Shown here: positions 17,171 through 27,600 of the stretch, in pieces
Numbering within the stretch: the stretch's first letter is position 1
How the letters are laid out: every line of letters begins with the position of its first letter
The notes under the pieces: generated by a model
What the model was told of the DNA's origin: nothing
Seen by the model: the letters and a program-made list of their open reading frames with translations, nothing else
Databases searched by the model: none
Made by a program: the position numbers and the translations under genes
Assembly: GCA_910577375.1 (NCBI GenBank)
Contig: CAJTLT010000002.1
Span: forward strand, 1-64,000
Direction of reading: 5' to 3'
Length of the DNA stretch: 64,000 nt
DNA from: an uncultured Christensenella sp.
GTDB lineage: Bacteria; Bacillota; Clostridia; Christensenellales; Borkfalkiaceae

Positions 17171-20100
17171 TTATTCCGCAAGACCCTCGATTGACATTGA
17201 GATGCCAAGGTTCATACCGCTTGTAGTACTAAGCATTTCAAAATAAGTTAATGCATTTTTATTTTTAGTAATTTCAAGTTCCAGTGTGACTGAAACAGAA
17301 GCTCCAGCCGCAAGCGTTATGGTTTTATTAGCTTTTCCGTCTTCTACTTTATTTGTACCGCCAGCTACCTGATAAACATTGAATTTTAATTCTTCAGAGC
17401 CGTAATTTGTAAAATTGAAATGGTACTTATACGTTCCCGCCGCGGCCTCCTTTGAGCCGTTAGCGTAATAGAAAGTTTTTATGCGGAAAGCACTTCCAGC
17501 GGCGATATTATCGTTGTAATTAAACAACGTGCCGATTTCGTCACCAGAAACTATATTCTGGGTTTTTGTAAAGTTAGCTCTTGTAAGATTTGTAAAGCTG
17601 TCAATCGCCAAATCATCGCCTTGCTCACCGCTTGCCGGCGTAACCGCCGTTTGCTCTGTAGCAAAATAAGGGGCTATCGTCATTTCTTTGGTGACGATTG
17701 TTTCCGCCGTTACAACTTCTCCCGTTGCAGTATCGAACCAGCCGAGGTGTTTTCTGCCGTCGGTTGTGGTTTCCGTGAGTTCGGGGATATCTTCAAGCTT
17801 GCTTTGCGTTATAACGCTTGTTTTACCGCCGGCAACGGATACTCCGTTATTATTCAGCCACGTTATATCTACGGGCTTCGCCAAAACCGCTTTGAGCGTT
17901 GCGCCTGAGGAAGGAATCATAGCGTTTGTATAGCTTTGGGTTGACGCAGGCAAATCATAAGCCGTGCCGTTTATAACTATTTGCCATTTTGTAACGCCGA
18001 CGCCCTCGGGAACAACCAAATCTTCAGCTTTGGGAGCTACGGCAAACTTGCCGACTTTATAGTTGAGATAGCTGTCTTTTACGGTAATTCCGTCGTTTTC
18101 CGCGGGATTATAGGTAAGCTTGACATTATTTTCAATTGCGGGTTGATTTTTATATTCGTCGCCTATGGCGTCTATGAGCTTATATCCCACGGATATTCCG
18201 AAGCTGAATGATTCAACGTCTTTTTCAAAGACAATATAAGTCATCATATTGTTGCCGCTGTTGGAAGCAAGATTATACTGACCTTTCGCGGTTACCGCTT
18301 TGCCCGCGGCAACTTTGATTTCCGTACGATAGCGGCTTTCATATCCGTAATATGAGGGAGACCTGTATTCGCTGCTGGCGTTTATCTGGTAAATACTTAA
18401 CCAGATATCTGTCGTGCCGTTATTAACTATTGTGTAGGTGTATTCGTAATTTCCGGTTGTGTTAAGCGTACGTTTGGAGTCAAAACGAATTGCAGAACCC
18501 GCCTGCACCGGCTTGTTTGCGGAAAGAACAGAACCCAACAAAGCATAATCGCCGACATTTAAAATTTTCGCGTCACCGTTTTTGCTGCTTGCGCCGCCTG
18601 TATTATATCCGTAATACTGCAATCCGGTTCCGTTATTCGCCGCGGCATATTTCATTAAATCGCCGGGTACTTCCTGCGCGTTATAGCCGTAATTTGCCCC
18701 GCTGCCTACCTGAACTGCCGTATATCCGTTAAACGTATTCCAATAAGGAGCGATTGTTATATCTCCGCTAAGAACGGTATCTGCGGTTACGATTGCTTTG
18801 GTAGCAACGTTATACCAACCTGCGGGCGCGCCCATATTTTCAGGCGTTGCCGTTATATCTTCTTCGGAAGGAAGAACAAGTTTTGTGGTTTTTGCCTGCT
18901 GCGTTTTGAAAGTATCGCCTACCGTCATACCTTCGGGCAGTTGCAGAGTTACCGTTACGGTTTCCGCAAAGACGGGTTCGAGAACTATGCTTTCAACATC
19001 TACTAAAGTATCGTTTGTAAGCTCTTTACCGGTGTTGGCATCTCTCCAACCGACAATGGGTAAACCAGTGGTGTTTGTATATTCTCCCTCGGCGGGAACA
19101 ACAAAGTATCCGCCGACGAAAATTTCTTTGCTTAAATAATCCTGCGACAATTCAAAGCCTTCTATCTGCGCAACCGTAATCTGCAAAGGCGTATTTGTAA
19201 CCTTTGAATATTTGGCTTTGAGCGTTGCGCCCGAGGAAGGAATCTGCAAATCAGTCCAGTCATTTCTGTTTGCGGGCAAATCGTACGTTCTGCCTTTTAT
19301 AACAAGCTGCCAGCCGAGGAAGATAACGTCTTCGGGGATAGTAACTTCGTTATTTGAAGGAGCAACGATAAATCTTCCGACGCGGCGGTCTTTGAGATAA
19401 CTTTCTGCAACCTTTATTTCGCCGTTTGCCTGCTCGTCGTAAGCGATTGTTACATTTTTATCAAGCTTGTTGCCCTTGGGATACGTTTCGTTATCATAAG
19501 CTTCAACCGATTTATAGCTTGCCGCAAGACCGAAGCTGAACGAATCAACGTCTTCTTCGAATACGACGTAAGTCAGCCAGTTGCCGTTAGTTTGACCGGT
19601 GAAATCGTATTGTCCTTTTACTATCTTGCTTTCGCCAGGGTTGAGTTCCACGCTCGTACGGTAACGCTGGTCTTCATATCGGTAATAATTGCCGCCTTTT
19701 TTATAATCCGAACTTGCGTTGATTTGGTAAATGCTGAGATGCAGCCTGGACGAGCCTCTGTTTTCTACCGTATAGCAGAATTCGTAAATTCCCGCAAGCG
19801 CTGTACGCTTGGAATCGAAACGGATTGCAGAACCCGCCTGTACGGGCAGGCTGTCTGAAAATACCGAACCTAAAACCGAATAACCGTTTCCGCCGTTTAC
19901 GACAACGCCTTTATCCTTTTGTGCGTTAACGTTGCCCTTATAGCTTACGCTTCCCGTATTTGCAGCCAAATGCTTGCCGATATCGCCGGGACATTCGTCG
20001 TCGTTATAACCTTCGGCTTTTCCGCTGCCGATATCGATACGGCCTTCGTAGCCGTTAACTTGCTGCCAGTAAGGCGCGATTGTCATAGAGCGGATTATCG

Positions 20101-21244
20101 TAGTGGTTTCATCTACGACTTTACCCGTTGCGGTATCGAACCAGCCGAGAGGAGCTTCGCCCATTGCTCCCGATTCTTTTATTACTGGAAGAACGAGATT
20201 ATCAAGCGAATTTACTTCCATCTCGTAACCGCTGTCTACTTTTACATAGCCGCCTTCTTCTATCGTTACGCCCTCGGGCAAACGTACCTTTACGGTAGCG
20301 GGACCGAACACGGTGCTGTCTTCCGCGGCAAACGCAACGCCGAGAGAAAGGTTTTCAACGTCGTCGTTAACCTTTATAACGGTCATAACGTTTTGGTTAG
20401 CGGAATTGTTTTCTAATTTTACGGAAACAATCTCGCTCGATTCTCCCGCCTGCAACGTAATCGTTTCAACGGGAACGCTTGTAACCGTATTATCCCAACG
20501 GTAGCCTTCGCGCATCTGATATACGTCAAAAGAAACCGCCGAATTTCCGTTATTTGTAAACTTATAGCTATAAGTGTAATCGTAACCTTCTTTTACCGTA
20601 TAAGGCGTCAGCGCTCTGAACGAGTTGCCCGAAGCAAACGTTCCGGCAATATTGATATTATTGCTAAGCCAGCCGTTAACTACGGATATAGCGTTTTTGA
20701 TTTCAACCGATTCGGAAAGGTCGTTGAAACCGGCGTCGTGAATCCAGTCGCCAACCGCCGTTGCGCCGAACAGTCCGTCTTCGCCCTTATCAAGCGAATA
20801 GAACGGTAAAACAGTAGTTTCTTCCGTGGGGGTGAAATCCTTTAACGCAAACACTTCGGCAATGTTGCCCTGCTCGTCAAGCACAGCCACGCCTCCGATA
20901 TTGTGTCCGTTTAAAGACGCCTCGTCAAAATACGCATTTGTAAGCAATTCGCCTACGGGCAATTTGAAAGACGACTGACCGTCTTTAAATCTGATTACAG
21001 AGCCTTCCGCAATGGTAATCAAAGCATCCTTTGCCGGCGGCGCGGGCACATACCCTCCGCCGAGTTCCGGACGGGTAGAAGCCGTTTCGTCGTCGTTCCA
21101 ATCGTAAGCGTCGTTTATTATGACTTTATCGCTGCTTTCGGGCGGGATAAACGGGTCAGGCGCTTTTACGCAACCTGCAACGGGCACCAAAAGCCCGCCG
21201 ATAAGCAAACCCGTAAACATCAGCTTACCAAACTTCTTCATCAT
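17171..21244 (-). CDS. Large surface lipoprotein with internal repeats
   Basis: 1357 aa. A signal peptide ends in lipobox VAGC with the lipidated Cys at 25, so it is exported and tethered to the membrane. Four related beta-sandwich modules can be seen, at about 205-305, 465-590, 890-1010 and 1250-1355. They share a pattern of an opening FRI/IRFDS, a Y-x-Y-x-F/I-x-N-x-G strand, F/L-x-I/V-Y-Q, a G-E/K-S turn and a late F-S-F-G strand. Between them lie modules with GWFDTATGKVV-like turns similar to InlB/Listeria-Bacteroides repeats. No catalytic domain recognised, so a carbohydrate-binding or cell-surface capture role beside the anchored GH3 is plausible but unproven. First gene of a three-gene operon under the AraC-type operator at 21445-21500. 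Confidence 0.78.
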   Translation of the reverse strand: MMKKFGKLMFTGLLIGGLLVPVAGCVKAPDPFIPPESSDKVIINDAYDWNDDETASTRPELGGGYVPAPPAKDALITIAEGSVIRFKDGQSSFKLPVGELLTNAYFDEASLNGHNIGGVAVLDEQGNIAEVFALKDFTPTEETTVLPFYSLDKGEDGLFGATAVGDWIHDAGFNDLSESVEIKNAISVVNGWLSNNINIAGTFASGNSFRALTPYTVKEGYDYTYSYKFTNNGNSAVSFDVYQMREGYRWDNTVTSVPVETITLQAGESSEIVSVKLENNSANQNVMTVIKVNDDVENLSLGVAFAAEDSTVFGPATVKVRLPEGVTIEEGGYVKVDSGYEMEVNSLDNLVLPVIKESGAMGEAPLGWFDTATGKVVDETTTIIRSMTIAPYWQQVNGYEGRIDIGSGKAEGYNDDECPGDIGKHLAANTGSVSYKGNVNAQKDKGVVVNGGNGYSVLGSVFSDSLPVQAGSAIRFDSKRTALAGIYEFCYTVENRGSSRLHLSIYQINASSDYKKGGNYYRYEDQRYRTSVELNPGESKIVKGQYDFTGQTNGNWLTYVVFEEDVDSFSFGLAASYKSVEAYDNETYPKGNKLDKNVTIAYDEQANGEIKVAESYLKDRRVGRFIVAPSNNEVTIPEDVIFLGWQLVIKGRTYDLPANRNDWTDLQIPSSGATLKAKYSKVTNTPLQITVAQIEGFELSQDYLSKEIFVGGYFVVPAEGEYTNTTGLPIVGWRDANTGKELTNDTLVDVESIVLEPVFAETVTVTLQLPEGMTVGDTFKTQQAKTTKLVLPSEEDITATPENMGAPAGWYNVATKAIVTADTVLSGDITIAPYWNTFNGYTAVQVGSGANYGYNAQEVPGDLMKYAAANNGTGLQYYGYNTGGASSKNGDAKILNVGDYALLGSVLSANKPVQAGSAIRFDSKRTLNTTGNYEYTYTIVNNGTTDIWLSIYQINASSEYRSPSYYGYESRYRTEIKVAAGKAVTAKGQYNLASNSGNNMMTYIVFEKDVESFSFGISVGYKLIDAIGDEYKNQPAIENNVKLTYNPAENDGITVKDSYLNYKVGKFAVAPKAEDLVVPEGVGVTKWQIVINGTAYDLPASTQSYTNAMIPSSGATLKAVLAKPVDITWLNNNGVSVAGGKTSVITQSKLEDIPELTETTTDGRKHLGWFDTATGEVVTAETIVTKEMTIAPYFATEQTAVTPASGEQGDDLAIDSFTNLTRANFTKTQNIVSGDEIGTLFNYNDNIAAGSAFRIKTFYYANGSKEAAAGTYKYHFNFTNYGSEELKFNVYQVAGGTNKVEDGKANKTITLAAGASVSVTLELEITKNKNALTYFEMLSTTSGMNLGISMSIEGLAE

Positions 21245-21300
21245 ACTTCCTCCAAAAAACTTATTTACGGCTGTTCAGCCATTTAATACCGTTAATGATT

Positions 21301-21340
21301 TTCTTGCCGTTATAACGGCAAGAAAGGGGCATGCCCCTTT
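21301..21340 (-). repeat. Two adjacent perfect palindromes in the lipoprotein-gene leader
   Basis: A 24-bp perfect palindrome at 21301-21324 (arms TTCTTGCCGTTA) overlaps by two bases an 18-bp perfect palindrome at 21323-21340 (arms AAAGGGGCA). Both lie in the roughly 195-nt leader between the predicted transcript start (about 21438) and the ATG at 21244. They could form consecutive RNA hairpins that stabilise or attenuate the operon, or be protein-binding sites. Confidence 0.55.
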
Positions 21341-21444
21341 GTTTTTGTTTTATATATATTAGGTATAGCTTATTTTATAAAAATATTCAAAAACGAAACT
21401 TGGATAAAAATTTCATAAAATGATAAATATTTTCACTCTATACC

Positions 21445-21500
21445 ATAATACACCAAGGAAATACGTTTTTCAATTGCAGTTATTACTTAAAAACATTGCA
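21445..21500 (-). promoter_or_regulatory. AraC-type operator and promoter of the lipoprotein-GH3 operon
   Basis: Minus-strand TGCAAT half-sites at 21495-21500 and 21473-21478, 22 bp apart. The proximal site runs into -35 TTGAAA (21468-21473), then 17 bp, then TATTAT (21445-21450). Third example of the layout seen at 10333-10390 and 11230-11285. Confidence 0.7.
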
Positions 21501-21532
21501 ATTCGTACACTCTGCCGCAAAAAAAACAGCAT

Positions 21533-21558
21533 AAAAAAAACGGCGGATAAATCCGCCG
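21533..21558 (-). terminator. Terminator of the giant surface-protein gene
   Basis: CGGCGGAT-AA-ATCCGCCG stem (21541-21558) followed on the minus strand by eight T (21533-21540). It lies 138 bp after the stop of the giant gene. The stretch 21559-21695 between them holds no gene; its only notable sequence is the 16-nt element at 21609-21624. Confidence 0.8.
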
Positions 21559-21608
21559 TTTTTGATACCGTTTCGCCGCCGCCCCCGTAAAGAGGTTACC
21601 ACACCATT

Positions 21609-21624
21609 TCATTATTTCCACAAC
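21609..21624 (+). repeat. 16-nt element, inverted match to 35777-35792
   Basis: TCATTATTTCCACAAC, an exact reverse complement of 35777-35792. The two copies bracket the giant gene, the DGR and the tyrosine recombinase gene. A chance 16-nt match in a window of this size is not improbable, so the meaning is uncertain. Confidence 0.3.
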
Positions 21625-21695
21625 TTTTCAAGATTGTTTCGGGAGCGGCGGTTTGCGGCATATGGGCAACTCCGAAGAGTATTCCAACAATTTGA

Positions 21696-24600
21696 TTATT
21701 CGCCGTCTACGCTGTCGTAGAAACCGTCGTTATCGGCAGCAGCTTTACGCTTTTTAATAACTACCGCAAGGATAACTATGATTAATACGAATACCGCGCA
21801 CGCCGCAACGATTACCCAGATAAGCCACGAAGGCAATCCGTCGGAAACCGTTAAAGGTCCGTCCATAGAAATGGATATGGTTTTAGCCGCGTTTTCGATA
21901 TCGAGTTTGTAGTTCTCATTATCTATCGAAACAACAAGCTGATGTCCGCCGTTGCTGGTAAAGTCATACTGTTCGTCTGCATTTACAGAAACGGTGATAT
22001 TGTTCTGACCGTTATCCGCGAAGGAATAAGTCTTTGTTTTGCCGACTTCAAGTCCGCTGAGTTCAAGCGACTCTCCGTTTACCCAACCGTTGAGTTTAAC
22101 GTTTTCGGGCATATGAACGTTTCCGTCATACTTGAATTCCGTTTCGCCCCATTCAACCGTAAGCTTTCTGGGATTGATAACGTATCTGTCCTCGTTGGAA
22201 TCCGCGTCCGCATTGCTGCGCTTATAAATTACTTCGTAGTTAGCGGGAACGGAGCTGTCGAGTTCAAAGTAAATTGAATATTTGCCAACATTTGTCAACG
22301 AGTTAACGTTTTCTTTCGAACCGTTGAAAGCAAACGCGGTTGCAACTCTCTTCAAATCGGCAACAGCCAAAGGTCCGCTTACCGTTACGTATCCGCCGTC
22401 GATTAATTCTTCCGCAAGGTTTTCGGGAAGTTCGTCGCCGTAGGTGATTTCGTAGTTCTTCTGGAAGATAATAACGACGTATTCGCCCTCTTCCTTTATA
22501 AGTACGAACCACTGTCCGCGGAGTTCTTCATGGTTTGCGATATTGATTTTGTAGTTTACTACCCATTCGCCCGCACGGTTAATGCTGGGAAGAGTTGCGC
22601 TCCAGTTCGTTTCGTCTTCGGGTGCGGGCGCCGTATTCTGGTTACGGTTGTAGATATCCGCACTGTATTCGATAGTTACGTCTGCATCCTGCCAGCCCGA
22701 GTAATTAACGAACTTGTATTTGCCGTTTTCATCTTTAGCCGCAAGGCTTATGAAGTGGTAATCGCCCTTTTGGAGTATTCCTTCTTCGTTAAACCATTGC
22801 GTGCCTTGTTTGGTTACAGTTATAGTTGCTTTTTCAACTTCGAACAAGCCTTCGCTGTTCTTACCGTCGGAAGCAGTTTGCGTTCCTTCGAAAGTAACGT
22901 TGTAGTTTGCGCCGTAAGTTGCCACGTCCCAAGAGCCGACAATGCGGTAGCTGCCCGCTTTTGCGTAATTTCCGTTATCGAAACCGTTCGTACCGAAGTT
23001 TACGTCAAGCGAAATCGCAAGCTCGTCGCTGGACATAGGTTTGTTATAAGTTGTATCGGGAGCATAATTCCAAACGAGTTTGCTCTGATAATTGCTCTGC
23101 GTTACTTCGCCGTAAGCATAATTTCTGTCTTCTATGCCTATGTTGATTTCACGTTTGAGAATCTGGAAAGTAAGAGTGCTGTTATTGAGCTGAACGCCGT
23201 TGGGAGCGATAATGCGTACAAGGTAAGTACCTGCGTTTACCGCTTCTCCGTCAACAAGCGGGGAATAATTGGGGTCGTCTACGAGTTCGATATCAACCGA
23301 AGTCCAGTCGCCGGAGCCAGAGCCGGATTTATAAGCCGCCGTAGGAAGCTTTGCCGTGCCGTCGTAGCGCCAGTCGCCGTTTACGGAAGTTTCGCCCGTA
23401 AGTTTAACGTCGCCCTCTATCGCCTTAACTTTTATAGTTGCATTGGGAGCAATCGTATAATTGTAGTTTTTGAGTATTCCGTTGAGCCATTCTATAACCG
23501 CCGCGTTATCCGTAAGCGTAATAGTCAGGCTCGAACCGGGCGCGGTTGTGGTTGTATAACCGCTGGTAAGCCAGCTGTTTCCGTTTTTGGAAGCATAAAG
23601 CTTGCCGCTTAACTGAGTTGTTATATCGTTGATAAGCGAGGTTTCGTCGATGCCGTTTGCAGAATCTACAAAGAAACCTACGAAAGAGCCTTGCGATACT
23701 TCATAATCGGAAACCTGAGTACCGAACGTAACTTCCATATTCGAAGGCGTAATCGTAAGATTATGCTTTTCGATTGTGAGCTGTTTTTCTCCGTCTTTTA
23801 TGGAATAGTTCTTGATAACCGCAGGGTCGTTCGAAGCCGCAAATTCAACCACGAGCACATATACGCCCGCATCGGTCAAATTGGTTGTATCGGTAACTTT
23901 AACTCTTCTTCCGCCGTCTACGCGGTAAACGTTGTATTCAAGCTTAACGCCTTCGTTCGTCGCAGTCATATTCATGCTTGCGGTTTTATTGAGAACCGCC
24001 GCGATGTTCTGCGCGTTGTAGGCTGCCGTCCATTCGCCGTTGTTGTCGGTTATCCATGACGACGAACCGAAATCCCATTTAACGGTTATTTCGTTGGTTT
24101 TGATTTCGTAAGTAATCGTCTTGGTGTAAACGTTGTTGCTTCCGTCTATAATTACATAATTTCCGTCGGAAGGCAACGTTACCGTAGCGGTGTATCCCGT
24201 TCCAACAGCCGAGCTGGAGGAATTGGAATATGTTACCGAAAGTCCGATGTAATCTCTTGTTGTCGAATCGATAATAAGTCTTGCGTCGGGTTTCTGAACG
24301 GAACCGTTGAAGTTATAATACCAGCCGTTCGTTTCGTCGCCCGAAATGTTAACCCATTCAAGGTCAACGGGTTTCGCCGAAATCTGGAAGGATACGCGTC
24401 CGCTGAATTCGGTGTTTTCGTCAAGCTTGTAGTTATCGCTCGTAGGGGTTGCTATTACTCTGTATTCGCCGGCGTTTATCGCAGACGCAACGGGAACGTA
24501 GTTGCCCGAGCCGTCCTTTTTATAAAGCGCATACGAATATGTGTCCGAACCGTTCGTTCCCGAAATAATTACGGGGTGCTGCGATTCGCCGTTGTAGATA

Positions 24601-27600
24601 TAAGGCGAAACAGTTCCGTTGAGCTGAGAACCGCCGTTTGCCTTGTCATACCACTGCAAGCCCGTAGGGGTAGCTTTTTCGATTTTGAAGTTGCACTTGC
24701 AGTCAGCCGAAGCCGCGGTATAGTTGGGGTTGATTATCGTAAGAACAACGGTTCCGTTGCCTTCCGCGCTTCTCTTGCCGGAAATTGCGAAATCAACGCC
24801 TTCCGCCAAAGTTATGCCCGAGGGCATACCCGTGAGATTTACAACAGGTCCCTGTTCGATACCTTTGCGGTAATCATAGCTGGGAACGTTGGGAGAAGTA
24901 ATAATCGTGCCGCCGTCCGCCGCGGGCTTTGTGAGCCACTGAACGGTAAGCGTGCGGGGTTTGATAGTGAAGCTGCACTTATCGTTTGCCGCAGTCTTGA
25001 ATTTGTAGTTGTTGGAGTTGGGAAGATAAGCTTCCGCCTGATAGGTCGTGCCCGCATTGGTGCGCGCGCCCGAAGTCGTCAAAGGCGCGGAAGCCCAGTT
25101 TCCGCTTACGTCAACGTACTGCGCGTAAGGAACGTGAGAATCGCCGTCGTAAGTGAAGTCGAACGCGGGAGCAGTATAGTCGCTGCCGTCCGTTTTAAGG
25201 GTATTGTCCGCTTCAAGCAGCCAGTAAACCGTTATTTCATAAGGGGTAACTTCAAACGTGCCGTTTTCAAACGTTACGTTGTAGTTTGCCGCAATAGAGT
25301 TTGCAACGCTGCCGTCGATTGCGCCCGTAATTACGTATACGCCCGCGTTGGTTTCCGTAGGTCTGCCGCGGGAAAGCGTTACGCCGAGCAAATCTTCATT
25401 GCCTGCATCCCAGCTTGCAAAGCCGCTGCCGTAAGCCGAAGAAACAACCCAGAATTTATTGTCGTAAGAAACGGGGTTCAAATCGGACGACTGGTAAGCC
25501 TTGCCGTCGTACTGTTTTGTCTGGTCCTGAATTTCAACCGTAAGATTTCTCTTTTCAACGGTGAGTTTAGCCGCCGCGCCCGCAACGAACGTATAGTTGC
25601 CGTCGGGGTCGGTCAAGCCGCTGACGTCGGGAACAAGCGTAAACGTTCCGCCCACTTCCCTTTTGCCGATTACGGTCGAGTCATAATCGGGGCTTGAGAA
25701 CGTTACCGTGCCGAAGCCTGCGATAAGCGATGAAGAATTCGATTCGTCGCTGCCGAGCCAGCCGCTGTAAGTTACGCCGCTGTCGCCGATATCGCCGTTT
25801 GCCGTGCCGTACTCTATAGAGTGGGGATTAGCCGTTACGGTGAGCTGAGCAGCGCTTATGCTGTATTCGCCCTTATCGGAAGAAGGTCTTACCGCGCTTT
25901 CGAAAGTAACGTTGTAATTTTTGTTGGTCCAGCCGGTTGCGCCGCCCGCGGTATTTGCGATTATATCGTAAACGCCTTTATCGAAGGAGGTCACAACGTT
26001 CGCCGTGCCTTTTTCAACGATAACAAGGTCAAGTCCGAGGTCGTCGCCAGCAAGGATTGCGCCAGCCGCCGCAGACCAGTTTGCCTTATCGTTGGGGTTT
26101 TTAACGGTTTCGCCGTAAATAGAAGACAAATCGTTGATTTTAACGGTTATATCCTTGGGTTTGAGCGTAAGTTTGCCCGCTACGTATTTTATTTCGTAGT
26201 TAGCCGACGTCCAGCCCTTGGGTATGATTTCGTATTCGATTTGGTTTCCGCTTGCGTCGTAAACGTCCATTCCGAGCTTATAAGTGAAGTCGTACTTGTT
26301 GCCCGCGGTGATTGCGCCGGGGGTGCTTGCCGATTCGCCGTTTACAAAGCCGTTGATTATCGTGCCCGTGCCGTCGTCTTCGCCGTAGGTTACGCTCATA
26401 GCGCTTGCGGAGGGTACCGAACCGTAAACAAGCGTGTTGAGGTAATCGTTTGCAACAACCGCAAGGGTCGCCTTGGTTATGGTGTACTGCGCGGTGATAA
26501 CGGTAACATTGTAATTGGGGTTATCCGTTTTAATCTGCGCGTCGTCCGCCAAAAGGGGATATGCGCCCGCATTTACGTTTGCGGGAACTTTAACGGTTAT
26601 TTTAAGGCTGTCGCCCGCGATAAGAGTATTGCCCGAAACGCTTGCAAGCTTCCAGATATCGCTTGCCACATAAGAGCCCGAGCCGTCGTCGTTCAGAAGA
26701 ACGGAAATCGTGCCCGAATATACCTGAGTCTGGTTTTCGAGAGATACGATAATATTTTTCTTTGCAACGGTGAGTTTGCCGTCGGCAAAAGTAATGTTGT
26801 AGTTATCGGAAGTCAAACCGCTCGGGGTAATCGTATAAACGTCCGCGTTTTTATCGTTGTTGGTTGCCGCGGGGTCGTAGGAGCATGCAAACGCAAGCGT
26901 TCCGCCGAATATTCCCGCGGTGCTTTCGCTTTCACCGCTGATAAATCCGTAGTAGTTTACCGTGTAGGTAGGTATTGCCCCGCCGTAAACGATATTGAAA
27001 TCATCCGCGGTTACGGTAAGATTTTTCTTTGCAATTACGTACTCTCCCTCTCCGTCCGTGTTGGTGAAGGTAATTTTGTAATTGGAGTTTGCGGTTGTGC
27101 CCGCTTTCTGCTTGATTTTATAAGTGCCCGCCGCGGGAGTTCCCGTAAGAGAAGCCGCCGTGCCGTCGGATTTGAGAATTTCAAGCTCTATGCCGAGGTT
27201 ATCGTTGTTGATAACGCCCGACGCGGTGTATGTCAGCGTGCCGAAGCTGTCGCCGTATACGCCCGACTTATCGTCGATAGTAACGTTTATCGCTTTTACC
27301 GTTACGGTAACTTTACCGCTTACATAGGTTACTTCGTAATCGTTGAGGTTCAAGCCGTAAGGCGTAAGAACATATTCGGAGCCTGCCGTTGTAACCGCGC
27401 TCGAAGTTGTGTAAGCGCATTCGAACAGCAATCCCGCGATAAGGTTCGTTGCATTGTCGCCCGTTACCGCGCCCGTTGCGGTTGCGGTATACGTGGGAAC
27501 GGCAGAACCGTATACAAGGGAAGTATCGGCAGCCGTTACCGTGAGGGCGGCTTTCGTTACGGTGTAAAGTCCCTTAGTGCCTTGCGAGCCGGTGTAAGTT

